Source of the DNA: Bacillota bacterium
GTDB taxonomy: Bacteria; Bacillota; Clostridia; Christensenellales; Aristaeellaceae
DNA length: 10,831 bases
Direction: 5' to 3'
NCBI GenBank assembly: GCA_023443705.1
Contig: JAEZTD010000166.1
Location: 1 to 10,831 of the forward strand
The notes beneath the pieces were generated by a model, which was not told the origin of the DNA, did not search any database, and worked only from the letters and a program-made list of their open reading frames with translations. The position numbers were made by a program, and so were the translations under genes. Positions 1 through 7,274 of the stretch are shown piece by piece (positions within the stretch are counted from its first letter, which is position 1; each line of letters starts with the position of its first letter).

Positions 1-871
1 CCTCCTCCGGGGTCAAAAGCGGCTGAAGCACCTCGTACTCCACGTCGACGAGCGCGAGGATTTCATCGAGCGCTTCCCGGCGTTCTGACGCGGCCAGCAC
101 GATGGCGTCGCCCACATAGCGGGTGCAATCGCCCTCGGCGATCAGAACATCCCAGTCAGGCACGATATGGCCGGTCTTGTTGAAGGGCACGTCCTTCGCC
201 GTCAGGATGCGGGCGCAGTCCGGATGGGCGAGGGCCTTCTCAAGGTTGATCCTGACGACCCGCGCCCGCGGGTATTTCGTGCGCAGCGCCTTGGCGTGGA
301 GCATGCCGGGAACGGTCACGTCGTCCGCGAAGAGGCCGGCGCCGACCACCTTCGCCTCGGCGTCCACCCTCGGGATGTCGTCGCCCAGGAGGCCGGCATG
401 GCGGCTTTCCTCCACAGGGCGGTCTTCCCGGAAGATTTCCGCCGCCAGCAGGATGGCGTCCTCGATCTTCTGGTAGCCGGTGCAGCGGCAGATGTTGCCG
501 CGGATGGCGGCCTTGACGTCCGCGCGGGTGGGGGATGGGGTCTGGTCGATCAGCGCCTTGGCGGAAATGACCATGCCGGGGATGCAGAAGCCGCACTGCA
601 CCGCCCCGGCGAGTGCGAAGGCGTGGGCGTACACCGCCTTTTCCCGGGGCGACAGCCCCTCGACGGTGAGTACATTTTTCCCTTCCAGCTTGGAGACATC
701 CGTCACGCACGCGCGGCGCTTCGCGCCGTCGATCAGAACCGTGCACGCGCCGCAGGCACCCACGCCGCAGGCGTTTTTGACGGAAGTCAGGCGCAGTTCT
801 TCGCGCAGGAAGTCGATCAGCTTCCCGCGCTCGGCGGTCGCCGCCCGGCCGTTTACCGTGAATGAAGCCAT
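1..871 (-). CDS. Fused [2Fe-2S]/molybdopterin xanthine dehydrogenase, selenium-dependent type (5' part; 3' end outside window)
   Basis: The first 290 residues are present and the frame stays open to the window edge. Residues 1-75 are a plant-type ferredoxin domain with C35, C40, C43 and C55. Residues 76-150 are the second, all-helical [2Fe-2S] domain with C93, C96, C128 and C130 (CGFC and CRC). After a short linker, from about residue 165, comes the start of the aldehyde oxidase/xanthine dehydrogenase a/b-hammerhead domain of the molybdopterin subunit. A single chain joining Fe-S and Mo parts without an FAD domain between them is the layout of the selenium-dependent xanthine dehydrogenase family known from Enterococcus faecalis. 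The expected reaction is hydroxylation of hypoxanthine/xanthine (or the reverse) in the cytoplasm. The ATG at 871 gives a normal ferredoxin start (MASFTVNG) and lies 30 bp after hydA, with only a weak G-rich ribosome site. Selenium dependence is inferred from family and neighbours; the Mo active site is not visible. Confidence 0.88.
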   Translation of the reverse strand, partial: MASFTVNGRAATAERGKLIDFLREELRLTSVKNACGVGACGACTVLIDGAKRRACVTDVSKLEGKNVLTVEGLSPREKAVYAHAFALAGAVQCGFCIPGMVISAKALIDQTPSPTRADVKAAIRGNICRCTGYQKIEDAILLAAEIFREDRPVEESRHAGLLGDDIPRVDAEAKVVGAGLFADDVTVPGMLHAKALRTKYPRARVVRINLEKALAHPDCARILTAKDVPFNKTGHIVPDWDVLIAEGDCTRYVGDAIVLAASERREALDEILALVDVEYEVLQPLLTPEE

Positions 872-901
872 GTCGCACCCCCGCTCAATTCGTCCTACAG
901 G

Positions 902-2272
902 CTACAGCATCGCGTTCTCCCGCTTCAGGTAGCGCCCCCTCGGCGCATTGACCGCGCGGCCGTCCCGCGCGACGGTCTCGCCGCCGAGCAGCACCTCCCG
1001 GGGCCGCCCGGTGATCTCGAAGCCCTCCCAGGGGCTGTAGTCGGATTTCATGTTCTGCTCGGAAGCGCGCAGAACCCACTTCGCTCCCCGATCCCACACC
1101 ACGATGTCCGCGTCCGCGCCGGGGCGGATGACGCCCTTTCGCGGGTACAGCCCGTAGAGGCGGGCGGGGGTTTCCGAAAGCAGGCGGCACATGTCGCCGG
1201 GCGAAATTTTCCCCGTGGCCACGAGCCGCGAATAGACGAGCGCCGGGCGGTGCTCGATCGACGGAAGGCCGTTGGGGATCTTTGAAAAATCCTCCGCGCC
1301 CAGCGCCTTCTGCAAAAGCGTGTAGCTGCAGTGGTCGGTGGCGATGGTGTCGATGTCGCCCGCCTGCACCGCTTCGATCAGCGCGTCCGCGTCGCTTCTT
1401 TTGCGCAGAGGCGGGGAGCAAACGTACTTCGCGCCGCCGAAGCCCGGTTCGAGGTAGCGCGCTTCGTCCAGCGTCAGGTATTGGGGGCAGGTTTCGACGA
1501 GCAGCTTGACGCCCCGGGCGCGCGCCTTTCTCGTTTCGATCAGCCCCGCCTCGCTGGACAGGTGCACGACGCCCGCCGGCGCGCCCGCCAGCTCCGCCAG
1601 GTACGCGAGCCGGGCGATTGCCTCGGCTTCGAGGAGGTCCGGCCGGCAGCGCGGGTGCTCCGAGGGGCCGAGGCGCCCTTCCGCCCGGGCTTCCGCAATC
1701 AGCCGGTTGATCACAGGGCCGTTCTCGCAGTGGCACCACGCGACGCCGCCGAGCGCCTTCATTTCGCGCAGGATGTCGAAGACCTGGTCGTCCTGAAGCC
1801 GCAGCGCGTCGTAGGCCATGTACACCTTAAGCGACGTGACGCCCGCGCGGAATACATCGGGCAGCTCCGCCTTGACGGCATCGTTCCAGTCGGTGACGGC
1901 CATGTGAAAGCCGTAGTCGGCGTAGCTCCTGCCGTCCGCCTTCTCGTGCCAGGCGCGAAGCGCCTCCGACAGGGTGCCGCCCCGGTTCTGGGTGGCGAAG
2001 TCGATGAAAGTGGTGGTTCCGCCGGCGACCGCCGCCCGCGAGCCGGATTCAAAATCGTCAGCGGTGACGGTGACGCCGTTATCCATGTCCATATGGGTGT
2101 GGGGGTCGATGAATCCGGGAAACAGAAGGCAGCCCCTGGCGTCGATCACCTCGTCGCCAGGGCCGGGCGCGATGGCCGGTTCCACACGAACGATCTTCCC
2201 GCCGTCGATGGCCACGTCGGCGCGGAAATCCTCCTCGGAATGAACGACGATGCCGCCCAGTATCAGCTTCAT
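902..2272 (-). CDS. hydA: Dihydropyrimidinase / D-hydantoinase family amidohydrolase (HydA/HyuA)
   Basis: This 456-residue protein is full length for the cyclic-amidohydrolase family that opens hydantoin, dihydropyrimidine and related cyclic imide/amide rings. The binuclear metal site is complete: H58 and H60 (DPHTH), the lysine that is normally carbamylated K149 (SLKVYMAY), H181 (WCHCEN), H237 (VVHLS) and D313 (ATDHCS). Y154 sits where the substrate-binding tyrosine of hydantoinases lies. The start codon overlaps the ygfK stop (ATGA, 2269-2272), so translation is probably coupled; a GAGGG at 2280-2284 can serve as ribosome site. Its place between ygfK and a xanthine dehydrogenase matches the purine-degradation clusters of Enterococcus faecalis and Escherichia coli (hyuA). 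The substrate is therefore more likely a reduced or opened purine-derived ring than a pyrimidine, but the sequence alone cannot settle this. Confidence 0.93.
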   Translation of the reverse strand: MKLILGGIVVHSEEDFRADVAIDGGKIVRVEPAIAPGPGDEVIDARGCLLFPGFIDPHTHMDMDNGVTVTADDFESGSRAAVAGGTTTFIDFATQNRGGTLSEALRAWHEKADGRSYADYGFHMAVTDWNDAVKAELPDVFRAGVTSLKVYMAYDALRLQDDQVFDILREMKALGGVAWCHCENGPVINRLIAEARAEGRLGPSEHPRCRPDLLEAEAIARLAYLAELAGAPAGVVHLSSEAGLIETRKARARGVKLLVETCPQYLTLDEARYLEPGFGGAKYVCSPPLRKRSDADALIEAVQAGDIDTIATDHCSYTLLQKALGAEDFSKIPNGLPSIEHRPALVYSRLVATGKISPGDMCRLLSETPARLYGLYPRKGVIRPGADADIVVWDRGAKWVLRASEQNMKSDYSPWEGFEITGRPREVLLGGETVARDGRAVNAPRGRYLKRENAML

Positions 2273-5148
2273 TTCATGTCCCTCACAGTCTCCATGAAGC
2301 GCCGCATCCTGCCTATTTCAGACTCGGGGCGCACGCGGAAGGAGCCGTCCTCCCGGATCACGAAGCCGGGATTCTCGCTCGCGTCCATATCGCGGTCTGT
2401 CTCAAAGCGCGTGAATTTTTCCTTGTACGGCGCGCTGTCGTAGGGGCAGAAGGTCTCGCAGTTGCCGCACTCGTTGCACAGCGCGTCGATGTGCAGGATC
2501 TGCTCGCGGCCGTCCACGACCACCACCTGATTGGCGCGGTTGGGGCACACGTCCACACAGTTGCCGCAGACGCTCGAGCAGCCCAGGCAGCGTTCGCGCT
2601 CGTTCTCCGGCTGGCCTGCAAATTTCAGGCTGGACCTGCGCGCGCGCAGCATTTCGGCGTTCAGCGGCAGCGCGTCCGCCTCTTCGGCGCCCAGGATCAG
2701 CCGCGCCACTTCGGCGGCGTCGGCGATGGCCTCGACCACCGTGGCGGGGCCGCGCCGGGCGTCGCCCACCAGGAACAGCTTTTCGCCCTGCCGGACGGCC
2801 GCGGGGCCGCGCTTCGGCACGCAGGCGCCCGCCGCGGAGAGAAGCTGACAGTCCGGCTTTTCGCCGATGGCGGCGACGACGGTGTCCGCCTGAACCTCCA
2901 CCAGTTCGTCCGTGGGCACCGGCGCGCGGCGGCCGCTCTCGTCGGGCTCACCCAGCACCATGCGGCGGCAGGTCAGGATGCCATTTTCGTGGGACACCGG
3001 GGCCAGCAGCTCGCAAAGCTCCACGCCTTCCTCGGCGGCAAACTTCAATTCGTGCTCGTCGCAGGGCATTTCGCGCTTCGTGCGGCGGTAGATCATCGAA
3101 ACCTTGTTCACGCCGCGCAGACGCATCGCCGCGCGGGCGGCGTCGATGGCGGTGTTGCCGCCGCCGACGATGGCCACCGAGGCGCCCGCTTCGATCTCGC
3201 CCCGGTTGTAGGCCTGCAAGAACTCCAGCGCGTCCACGGCGCAGCCCTTTTCAAGGTGCAGTTCGCCGCTGACCCACGCGCCGACGGCCAGCACCACATG
3301 GGTGTAGCCTTCGGAAAGAAGCGTGGTGGGGGACAGCACTTCGCTGTTCAGCCGAACCTCAACGCCCAACTTGTGGAGCATCGCCGCGTCCTTTTCGATG
3401 GACGCCTCGGAGATGCGGAAGCGCGGGATCGCGAACCGGACGATGCCGCCCAGCGCCGAACGCTTCTCAAACAGCGTCACCCGTGCGCCGCCGCGGGCTA
3501 GGAGGAACGCGGCCGCCATGCCGCCGGGGCCGCCGCCCACCACCGCGACGCGCTCGGGCCGGGTGGAGCGGGGGGACAGGTGCTGCATGAACTTTTCATA
3601 GCCGCGCCCTGCGGACAGGAGCTTGACCTCGCGGATCCTGATGTTCTCCTCGTAGAAGTTGCGGGTGCAGCTCTTGGTGCAGCGGTGGGCGCAGATGGTG
3701 CCGGTGATGAAGGGCAGCGGGTTTTTCTCGCAGATGACCGAGAGCGCCTCGCCGTACTCGCCCCGGCCGGCCAACTCCACGTAGGCGGGGATGTCCTGAT
3801 GGATGGGGCATCCGTCGGAGCAGGGCGCCTGGTAGCAGTCGAGCAGCGGCACCTTCTTCGGCATCTTCGGGTGCGGCGCGGTTGTGGCGCGAACCCTGGG
3901 GTCGCGTCGGGCGTCCCGCGCCAGCGCGGCGAGAGCCGTCAGGTCCACGCGGGTGAAGGGCCGGTAGGCCATCTTCGAGAGGTTCTCGGCGATGGGCTTT
4001 AGCCGGTTGTAGCCGCCGGGCTTCAGCAGCGTCGTCGCCAGCGTGATCGGCCAGATGCCCGCGGCGAAGATGCGATCAATGTTCATCTCGTCCGCGCCGC
4101 CGGAATAGGATGCGCGCAGGTTTCCGTCAAAGGCGCGCTCGACCTTCTCCGCCAGCGAGACCGTCAGCGGGTAAAGGGACTTGCCGCTCATGTACATTTC
4201 GCCGCCGGGCAGCTCCCCGCGCACGATGTTGACCGGGAAGGTGTTGGTCAGCTTGACGCCGAACTCAACGCCCGTTTCCTCAGCCATCGCGCGGAGGCGC
4301 GAAATCATCGGCACCGCGTCTTCAAACTGAAGGTCTTCCTTAAAATGGTGGTCGTCGAAGGACAGCTCGTAGCCGAGGTTGTCCAGCGTCTTGCGGGCGA
4401 ATTCGTAGCCGAGGAGCGTCGGGTTCATCTTGACGAGGGTGTTCAGCTTCTTTTCGGTGATCAGGTAGGCGGCGATGCGCTCAATCTCGCCCGCCGGGCA
4501 GCCGTGCAGCGTCGAAAGGGTAATCGAACGGCAGACCACCGGGCTGACGGCGTCCACATACGCCCGGTCGAGCCCAAGTTTTTTCAGGTTTTCAAGCGCC
4601 CATTTGCGGCACTCCGCGAACACACGAAGGTTCGACGCGTCCTTCAGACCCTCGATGAAGCGGTCAATCTTTTCGGACTGGATGCCCTTGAGGTCGTAAC
4701 CGACGCTCATGTTGAAGGCGAAGCCGTCCGGGTCACCCAGGCCCCAGGCCTTGGAAATGAGCTTCAGCGCGTACCAGGCCTTGACGTACTCGTCCAGCGC
4801 CTCCGGTACCGTCAGTTCCGTGGACCACTCCACGTTGTAGCCCTCGTCGGCGGCCAGAATGCAGGGCTTTTCGACGGGCAGATCCTCGCCGTCCAGCGTC
4901 TGCACGGTTTTGAGTTCGAAATAGCGCGCGCCCGCGGCGTAGGCGGCGATGATGTTCTGCGAAAGCTGGGTGTGCGGGCCCGCCGCCGGGCCGAAGGGGG
5001 TTTCGATCTTTTCGCCGAAAATCGGCAGCGCGCCGCCCTCGTGACGGTAGAGGTCGTAGACGCCGAACACGCGGCCTTCGCGGCTGTAGCCGCTCATAAG
5101 ATCGCCCATCAGAAGGGCGAAGGGCATCGGAATCATCCGGTCGGACAT
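2269..5148 (-). CDS. ygfK: YgfK-family flavin/iron-sulfur oxidoreductase (annotated in databases as putative selenate reductase subunit)
   Basis: This is a 959-residue multidomain protein. Residues about 40-400 resemble dihydroorotate dehydrogenase/PreA-like FMN barrels (TLHGC 213-217, KMNPT 240-244, KLTNTF 299-304). Residues about 430-520 are a GltD-type Fe-S domain with C438, C443, C447, C486, C490 and C494. Residues about 530-820 hold FAD (GGGPGG 538-543) and NAD(P) (GGGNTA 662-667) Rossmann motifs, ending with a GD-A second FAD motif (795-797). Residues 854-901 hold two [4Fe-4S] ferredoxin motifs (C854, C857, C861, C864, C868; C891, C894, C897, C901). The reaction is not established from sequence; the selenate reductase name comes from older annotation. 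The parts are those of dihydropyrimidine dehydrogenase in another order, which suggests NAD(P)H- or ferredoxin-linked redox chemistry on a heterocycle. The start at 5148 is preferred over an in-frame ATG at 5205 because GGGAGGT lies at the right distance and the upstream residues would overlap ssnA. It lies 5 bp after ssnA. Confidence 0.92.
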   Translation of the reverse strand: MSDRMIPMPFALLMGDLMSGYSREGRVFGVYDLYRHEGGALPIFGEKIETPFGPAAGPHTQLSQNIIAAYAAGARYFELKTVQTLDGEDLPVEKPCILAADEGYNVEWSTELTVPEALDEYVKAWYALKLISKAWGLGDPDGFAFNMSVGYDLKGIQSEKIDRFIEGLKDASNLRVFAECRKWALENLKKLGLDRAYVDAVSPVVCRSITLSTLHGCPAGEIERIAAYLITEKKLNTLVKMNPTLLGYEFARKTLDNLGYELSFDDHHFKEDLQFEDAVPMISRLRAMAEETGVEFGVKLTNTFPVNIVRGELPGGEMYMSGKSLYPLTVSLAEKVERAFDGNLRASYSGGADEMNIDRIFAAGIWPITLATTLLKPGGYNRLKPIAENLSKMAYRPFTRVDLTALAALARDARRDPRVRATTAPHPKMPKKVPLLDCYQAPCSDGCPIHQDIPAYVELAGRGEYGEALSVICEKNPLPFITGTICAHRCTKSCTRNFYEENIRIREVKLLSAGRGYEKFMQHLSPRSTRPERVAVVGGGPGGMAAAFLLARGGARVTLFEKRSALGGIVRFAIPRFRISEASIEKDAAMLHKLGVEVRLNSEVLSPTTLLSEGYTHVVLAVGAWVSGELHLEKGCAVDALEFLQAYNRGEIEAGASVAIVGGGNTAIDAARAAMRLRGVNKVSMIYRRTKREMPCDEHELKFAAEEGVELCELLAPVSHENGILTCRRMVLGEPDESGRRAPVPTDELVEVQADTVVAAIGEKPDCQLLSAAGACVPKRGPAAVRQGEKLFLVGDARRGPATVVEAIADAAEVARLILGAEEADALPLNAEMLRARRSSLKFAGQPENERERCLGCSSVCGNCVDVCPNRANQVVVVDGREQILHIDALCNECGNCETFCPYDSAPYKEKFTRFETDRDMDASENPGFVIREDGSFRVRPESEIGRMRRFMETVRDMK

Positions 5149-5153
5149 GGGCT

Positions 5154-6488
5154 TTACCTCCCTTCGTTGATGCGCGCCCAGAGCGCGCCCGCGGCCTCGC
5201 GGCACCTGGCATACAAAAGCGGCTTGTCCACGCCGGTGAGCTGGCGATCCTTCATGAGCACCTTGCCGTCGGCGATTGTCGTGGTCACCATTCGGCCGTT
5301 CATGCCGAACATCACGTGGCCGTTGATGTTGCCCGCCTCAAGCGGCGTGGGGGGCACGTAGTCCACGACGATCACGTCCGCTGCCGCGCCCTCTTTCAGT
5401 ACGCCGATCTCCCGGCCGAACATCTTTGAGGCCATCTTCGCGTTGTTTTCAAAGAGCATCGAGGGGATCTCGGCCCACGCGGCGGACGGGTCCGCCAGGT
5501 TGTGCTTGTGCAGCAGGTTCCCAACCTTGTAGCTCTCCAGCATGTCGTTCGTGTAGCCGTCGGTGCCGAGGCCGATCAGGACGCCTTCCTGGAACATGCG
5601 GATCACCGGCGGGCAGCCGATGGCGTTGCCCATGTTGCTCTCCGGGTTGTGGCCGACCATGGATTTGGTCTCCCGGATCAGGTCGATCTCGGCCTCCGAA
5701 ACGTGGGTGCAGTGGCCCAAAAGGGTATTCTCCCCAAGAATGCCGAAATCGTGCAAGCGGAAGGCGGGGCGCTTGCCGTGCTCGCGCAAGGAGAGCAGGA
5801 CGTCGTCGATGCCCTCGGCCACGTGGATATGATAGCCCGCGCCGGGGTTGTGGGCGGCGCAGGTTTCGAGGGTCTTATTGGAAAGGGTGAAGGGCGCGTG
5901 CATGCCGAACAGCGCGGCAATCCTGCCGGATTCATCCTTTTTCGCATGCCTTATGAATTCCTCGTTTTCGAGGACGCCGGCCATCATCTTCTCCTGGCCG
6001 TCGCGGTCGGAGACCTCGTAGCACAGGCATGCGCGGATGCCCATCTCCTTCGCGCTGTCGGCCAGCTGGAACAGGCTCCCGGCGATTTCGCCGTAGCTTG
6101 CGTGGTGGTCGATCACGGTGGTGACGCCGTTTTCAATGGAGTCCACAAACGTCATGTCGGCGGACAGGCGGTTGTCGGGATTTTTGAGGTTGCGGTCCAG
6201 CGTCCACCAAAGGCCGTCGAGAATCTCGAGGAAGCCCTTCGCGGCGTACCCTTTGATGGCCATGCCCCGGGCAAACGCCGAATAGATGTGGTTGTGGGCG
6301 TTGATGAGCCCCGGCATGATGACGCCGCCCCGGGCGTCGATGAATTCAGCCCCGGGGTATTGGGCTTTGAGCGCGTCCAGCGCGCCCACCGCGGCGATTT
6401 TTCCGCCCTCGATGGCGACTGCGCCGTTCGCGATCAGCGGCCTCGCGGCCTCGCGCGTGACCACATACCCGTTTCCGATCAGCAGCAT
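5154..6488 (-). CDS. ssnA: SsnA-type amidohydrolase/aminohydrolase of the purine-catabolism cluster
   Basis: This 444-residue cytoplasmic metal hydrolase belongs to the amidohydrolase superfamily branch of guanine deaminase and triazine hydrolases. Metal-site residues are visible: H65 and H67 (NAHNH), H222 with the catalytic-type glutamate E225 (HIHVAEG), H259 (LGHC) and D310 (GTDG); NPESN at 281-285 is typical of the branch. Residues 1-58 and 365-415 form the split beta-sandwich seen in these enzymes. SsnA is a marker of the E. coli/E. faecalis ssnA-ygfK-xanthine dehydrogenase gene set and has been called a selenium-metabolism protein by association. A hydrolytic deamination or ring-opening step on a purine-derived compound is the best inference; the exact substrate is unknown from sequence. 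It is the first gene after the promoter and leader at 6526-6669, and its ATG follows an excellent ribosome site (AAGGAGGA). Confidence 0.92.
   Translation of the reverse strand: MLLIGNGYVVTREAARPLIANGAVAIEGGKIAAVGALDALKAQYPGAEFIDARGGVIMPGLINAHNHIYSAFARGMAIKGYAAKGFLEILDGLWWTLDRNLKNPDNRLSADMTFVDSIENGVTTVIDHHASYGEIAGSLFQLADSAKEMGIRACLCYEVSDRDGQEKMMAGVLENEEFIRHAKKDESGRIAALFGMHAPFTLSNKTLETCAAHNPGAGYHIHVAEGIDDVLLSLREHGKRPAFRLHDFGILGENTLLGHCTHVSEAEIDLIRETKSMVGHNPESNMGNAIGCPPVIRMFQEGVLIGLGTDGYTNDMLESYKVGNLLHKHNLADPSAAWAEIPSMLFENNAKMASKMFGREIGVLKEGAAADVIVVDYVPPTPLEAGNINGHVMFGMNGRMVTTTIADGKVLMKDRQLTGVDKPLLYARCREAAGALWARINEGR
5156..5163 (-). promoter_or_regulatory. Ribosome binding site of ygfK, overlapping the ssnA stop codon
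   Basis: Minus-strand AGGGAGGT lies 7 bases before the ATG at 5148, and the TAA stop of ssnA (5156-5154) begins inside its last base. This decides the start at 5148 and means ribosomes finishing ssnA stop on the ygfK ribosome site, which favours coupled translation. Confidence 0.8.
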
Positions 6489-6494
6489 GGCTTC

Positions 6495-6502
6495 TCCTCC
6501 TT
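6495..6502 (-). promoter_or_regulatory. Ribosome binding site of ssnA
   Basis: Minus-strand AAGGAGGA ends six bases before the ssnA ATG at 6488. It is a near-perfect Shine-Dalgarno site and lies beyond the attenuator-like terminator, so it does not appear to be sequestered by that hairpin. Control in the leader is therefore more likely transcriptional than translational. Confidence 0.85.
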
Positions 6503-6525
6503 ACGCAGGTCAGACGGTTGAAAAC

Positions 6526-6554
6526 AAAAAAATCTGCGAATCCTGTCCGCAGAT
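6526..6554 (-). terminator. Intrinsic terminator inside the ssnA leader (attenuator candidate)
   Basis: On the minus strand a 7 bp perfect stem (ATCTGCG, 6554-6548, with CGCAGAT, 6538-6532) closes a 9-base loop and is followed directly by a run of seven T residues (6532-6526). It lies between the promoter and the ssnA start, about 80 nt downstream of the predicted transcription start, so if formed it would stop transcription before the first gene. The 5' arm overlaps the alternative structure at 6541-6588. The stem is short for a terminator but the T run is strong. Confidence 0.7.
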
Positions 6555-6588
6555 GGGAAAACTGCCGGCAATCCCATCATAAACAGGA
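6541..6588 (-). promoter_or_regulatory. Alternative nested hairpin in the ssnA leader (antiterminator or riboswitch-type element)
   Basis: On the minus strand TCCTGT (6588-6583) can pair with ACAGGA (6546-6541), and inside it GATGGGA (6578-6572) pairs with TCCCATC (6558-6552) around a loop containing the self-complementary TGCCGGCA. This structure uses bases 6552-6554 of the terminator stem and 6541-6546 of the terminator loop, so the two folds should exclude each other. I could not match the leader to purine, xanthine (NMT1), TPP, SAM, THF, preQ1, cyclic-di-GMP-I or molybdenum-cofactor riboswitch consensus patterns that I know. The ligand or factor is unknown. Confidence 0.5.
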
Positions 6589-6640
6589 AAGCCCGTGCGC
6601 AAAGCACTACCTCACAGCTCAGCATATTCTCTTTGGCCAC

Positions 6641-6669
6641 ATTGTATCATAGGCGTTTTGCGGCGTCAA
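6641..6669 (-). promoter_or_regulatory. Sigma-A promoter of the ssnA-ygfK-hydA-xdh operon
   Basis: The minus strand carries TTGACG (6669-6664), a 17-base spacer and TACAAT (6646-6641), with TG one base before the -10 (extended -10). This is close to the consensus at both boxes and at ideal spacing. Transcription should start near 6634, giving a leader of about 145 nt to the ssnA ATG. The -35 box lies 17 bases after the stop codon of the MocA-like gene, and I see no terminator between them, so read-through from that gene is possible. Confidence 0.85.
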
Positions 6670-6686
6670 TAGGGTTTTTGAGCATT

Positions 6687-7271
6687 CTACAATTTTTTTG
6701 CGATCGTCTCGCATTCTTTGAATGCCTCCGGCGTGTCGCAGTCCAGCATCTCGAACGCACTTCCGGCCTCGACCAGGCGAACCCTGATCCCGGCGCGCTG
6801 AAGCGCCGCGCGTCCGGTTTCGCCGGGGGCCAGCGCCTTTAAATATGGAAGCGCCGCCGAAGGAAAAATCACCGGGTTTCCCGGAACGCCCCTGGATGAC
6901 AGCCGGACCGCGGCGGCCGGGTCTTCCCGGAAGGCGGCGATCAGCCGTTCCACCGTCTTCCGCTCAAGAAGCGGCTGGTCGCCCACCAGAAACAGCGCGC
7001 CGTCCACGCCGCCCAGCGCCTTCGCCGCGAGGCGTATGCTGTCCCGCACGTCGGGATAATCGTGCAGAACGGCCTCAAGCCCCGCCGCCCGTGCGAGATA
7101 CGCCACCTCCGGCCAGCGGGTTACCACCACCCGCCTCGAAAGCCCCTCCGGCAGACAATCAAAGGCGCGCGCAACCAGCGCGCGCCCCATAAAGTCGCAC
7201 AGAAGCTTGTTTTCGCCAAAGCGCGCCGCCTCTCCGGAGGCCAGCACCGCGCCGCCGACGGTCAGCGGCAT
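6687..7271 (-). CDS. MocA/YgfJ-type molybdenum cofactor nucleotidyltransferase
   Basis: This 194-residue protein has the NTP-transferase fold of MobA/MocA. The nucleotide-binding signature is at residues 10-24 (LASGEAARFGENKLL), the metal/product motif at 96-100 (VGDQP), a substrate-loop motif at 131-137 (GNPVIFP) and a C-terminal DxDTPEAF-like segment at 177-184. MocA transfers CMP from CTP to the molybdenum cofactor, giving the cytosine-dinucleotide form used by xanthine dehydrogenase-family enzymes; this fits the fused xanthine dehydrogenase in the next operon. YgfJ homologues accompany the same cluster in E. coli and E. faecalis. The frame is open up to 7514, but the ATG at 7271 is chosen because family members begin two to six residues before the signature. 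No Shine-Dalgarno site is visible before it; instead a GC-rich inverted repeat almost abuts the start codon. MobA-like function is less likely. Confidence 0.85.
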   Translation of the reverse strand: MPLTVGGAVLASGEAARFGENKLLCDFMGRALVARAFDCLPEGLSRRVVVTRWPEVAYLARAAGLEAVLHDYPDVRDSIRLAAKALGGVDGALFLVGDQPLLERKTVERLIAAFREDPAAAVRLSSRGVPGNPVIFPSAALPYLKALAPGETGRAALQRAGIRVRLVEAGSAFEMLDCDTPEAFKECETIAKKL

Positions 7272-7274
7272 GGG

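Noticed and set aside
167..6521. Long plus-strand open frames opposite the purine-operon genes (for example 1331-2443, 2491-3501, 4345-5361, 5502-6521)
   Set aside because: They are antisense to genes with complete family motifs, have no ribosome sites or recognisable domains, and are expected from GC-rich codon use.
6479..6625. A 48-codon minus-strand frame in the ssnA leader that overlaps the ssnA start by 10 bases (possible leader peptide)
   Set aside because: Only a weak purine-rich stretch precedes its ATG, it has no run of a regulatory amino acid, and it passes through the terminator and antiterminator. It cannot be excluded, but there is no positive evidence.
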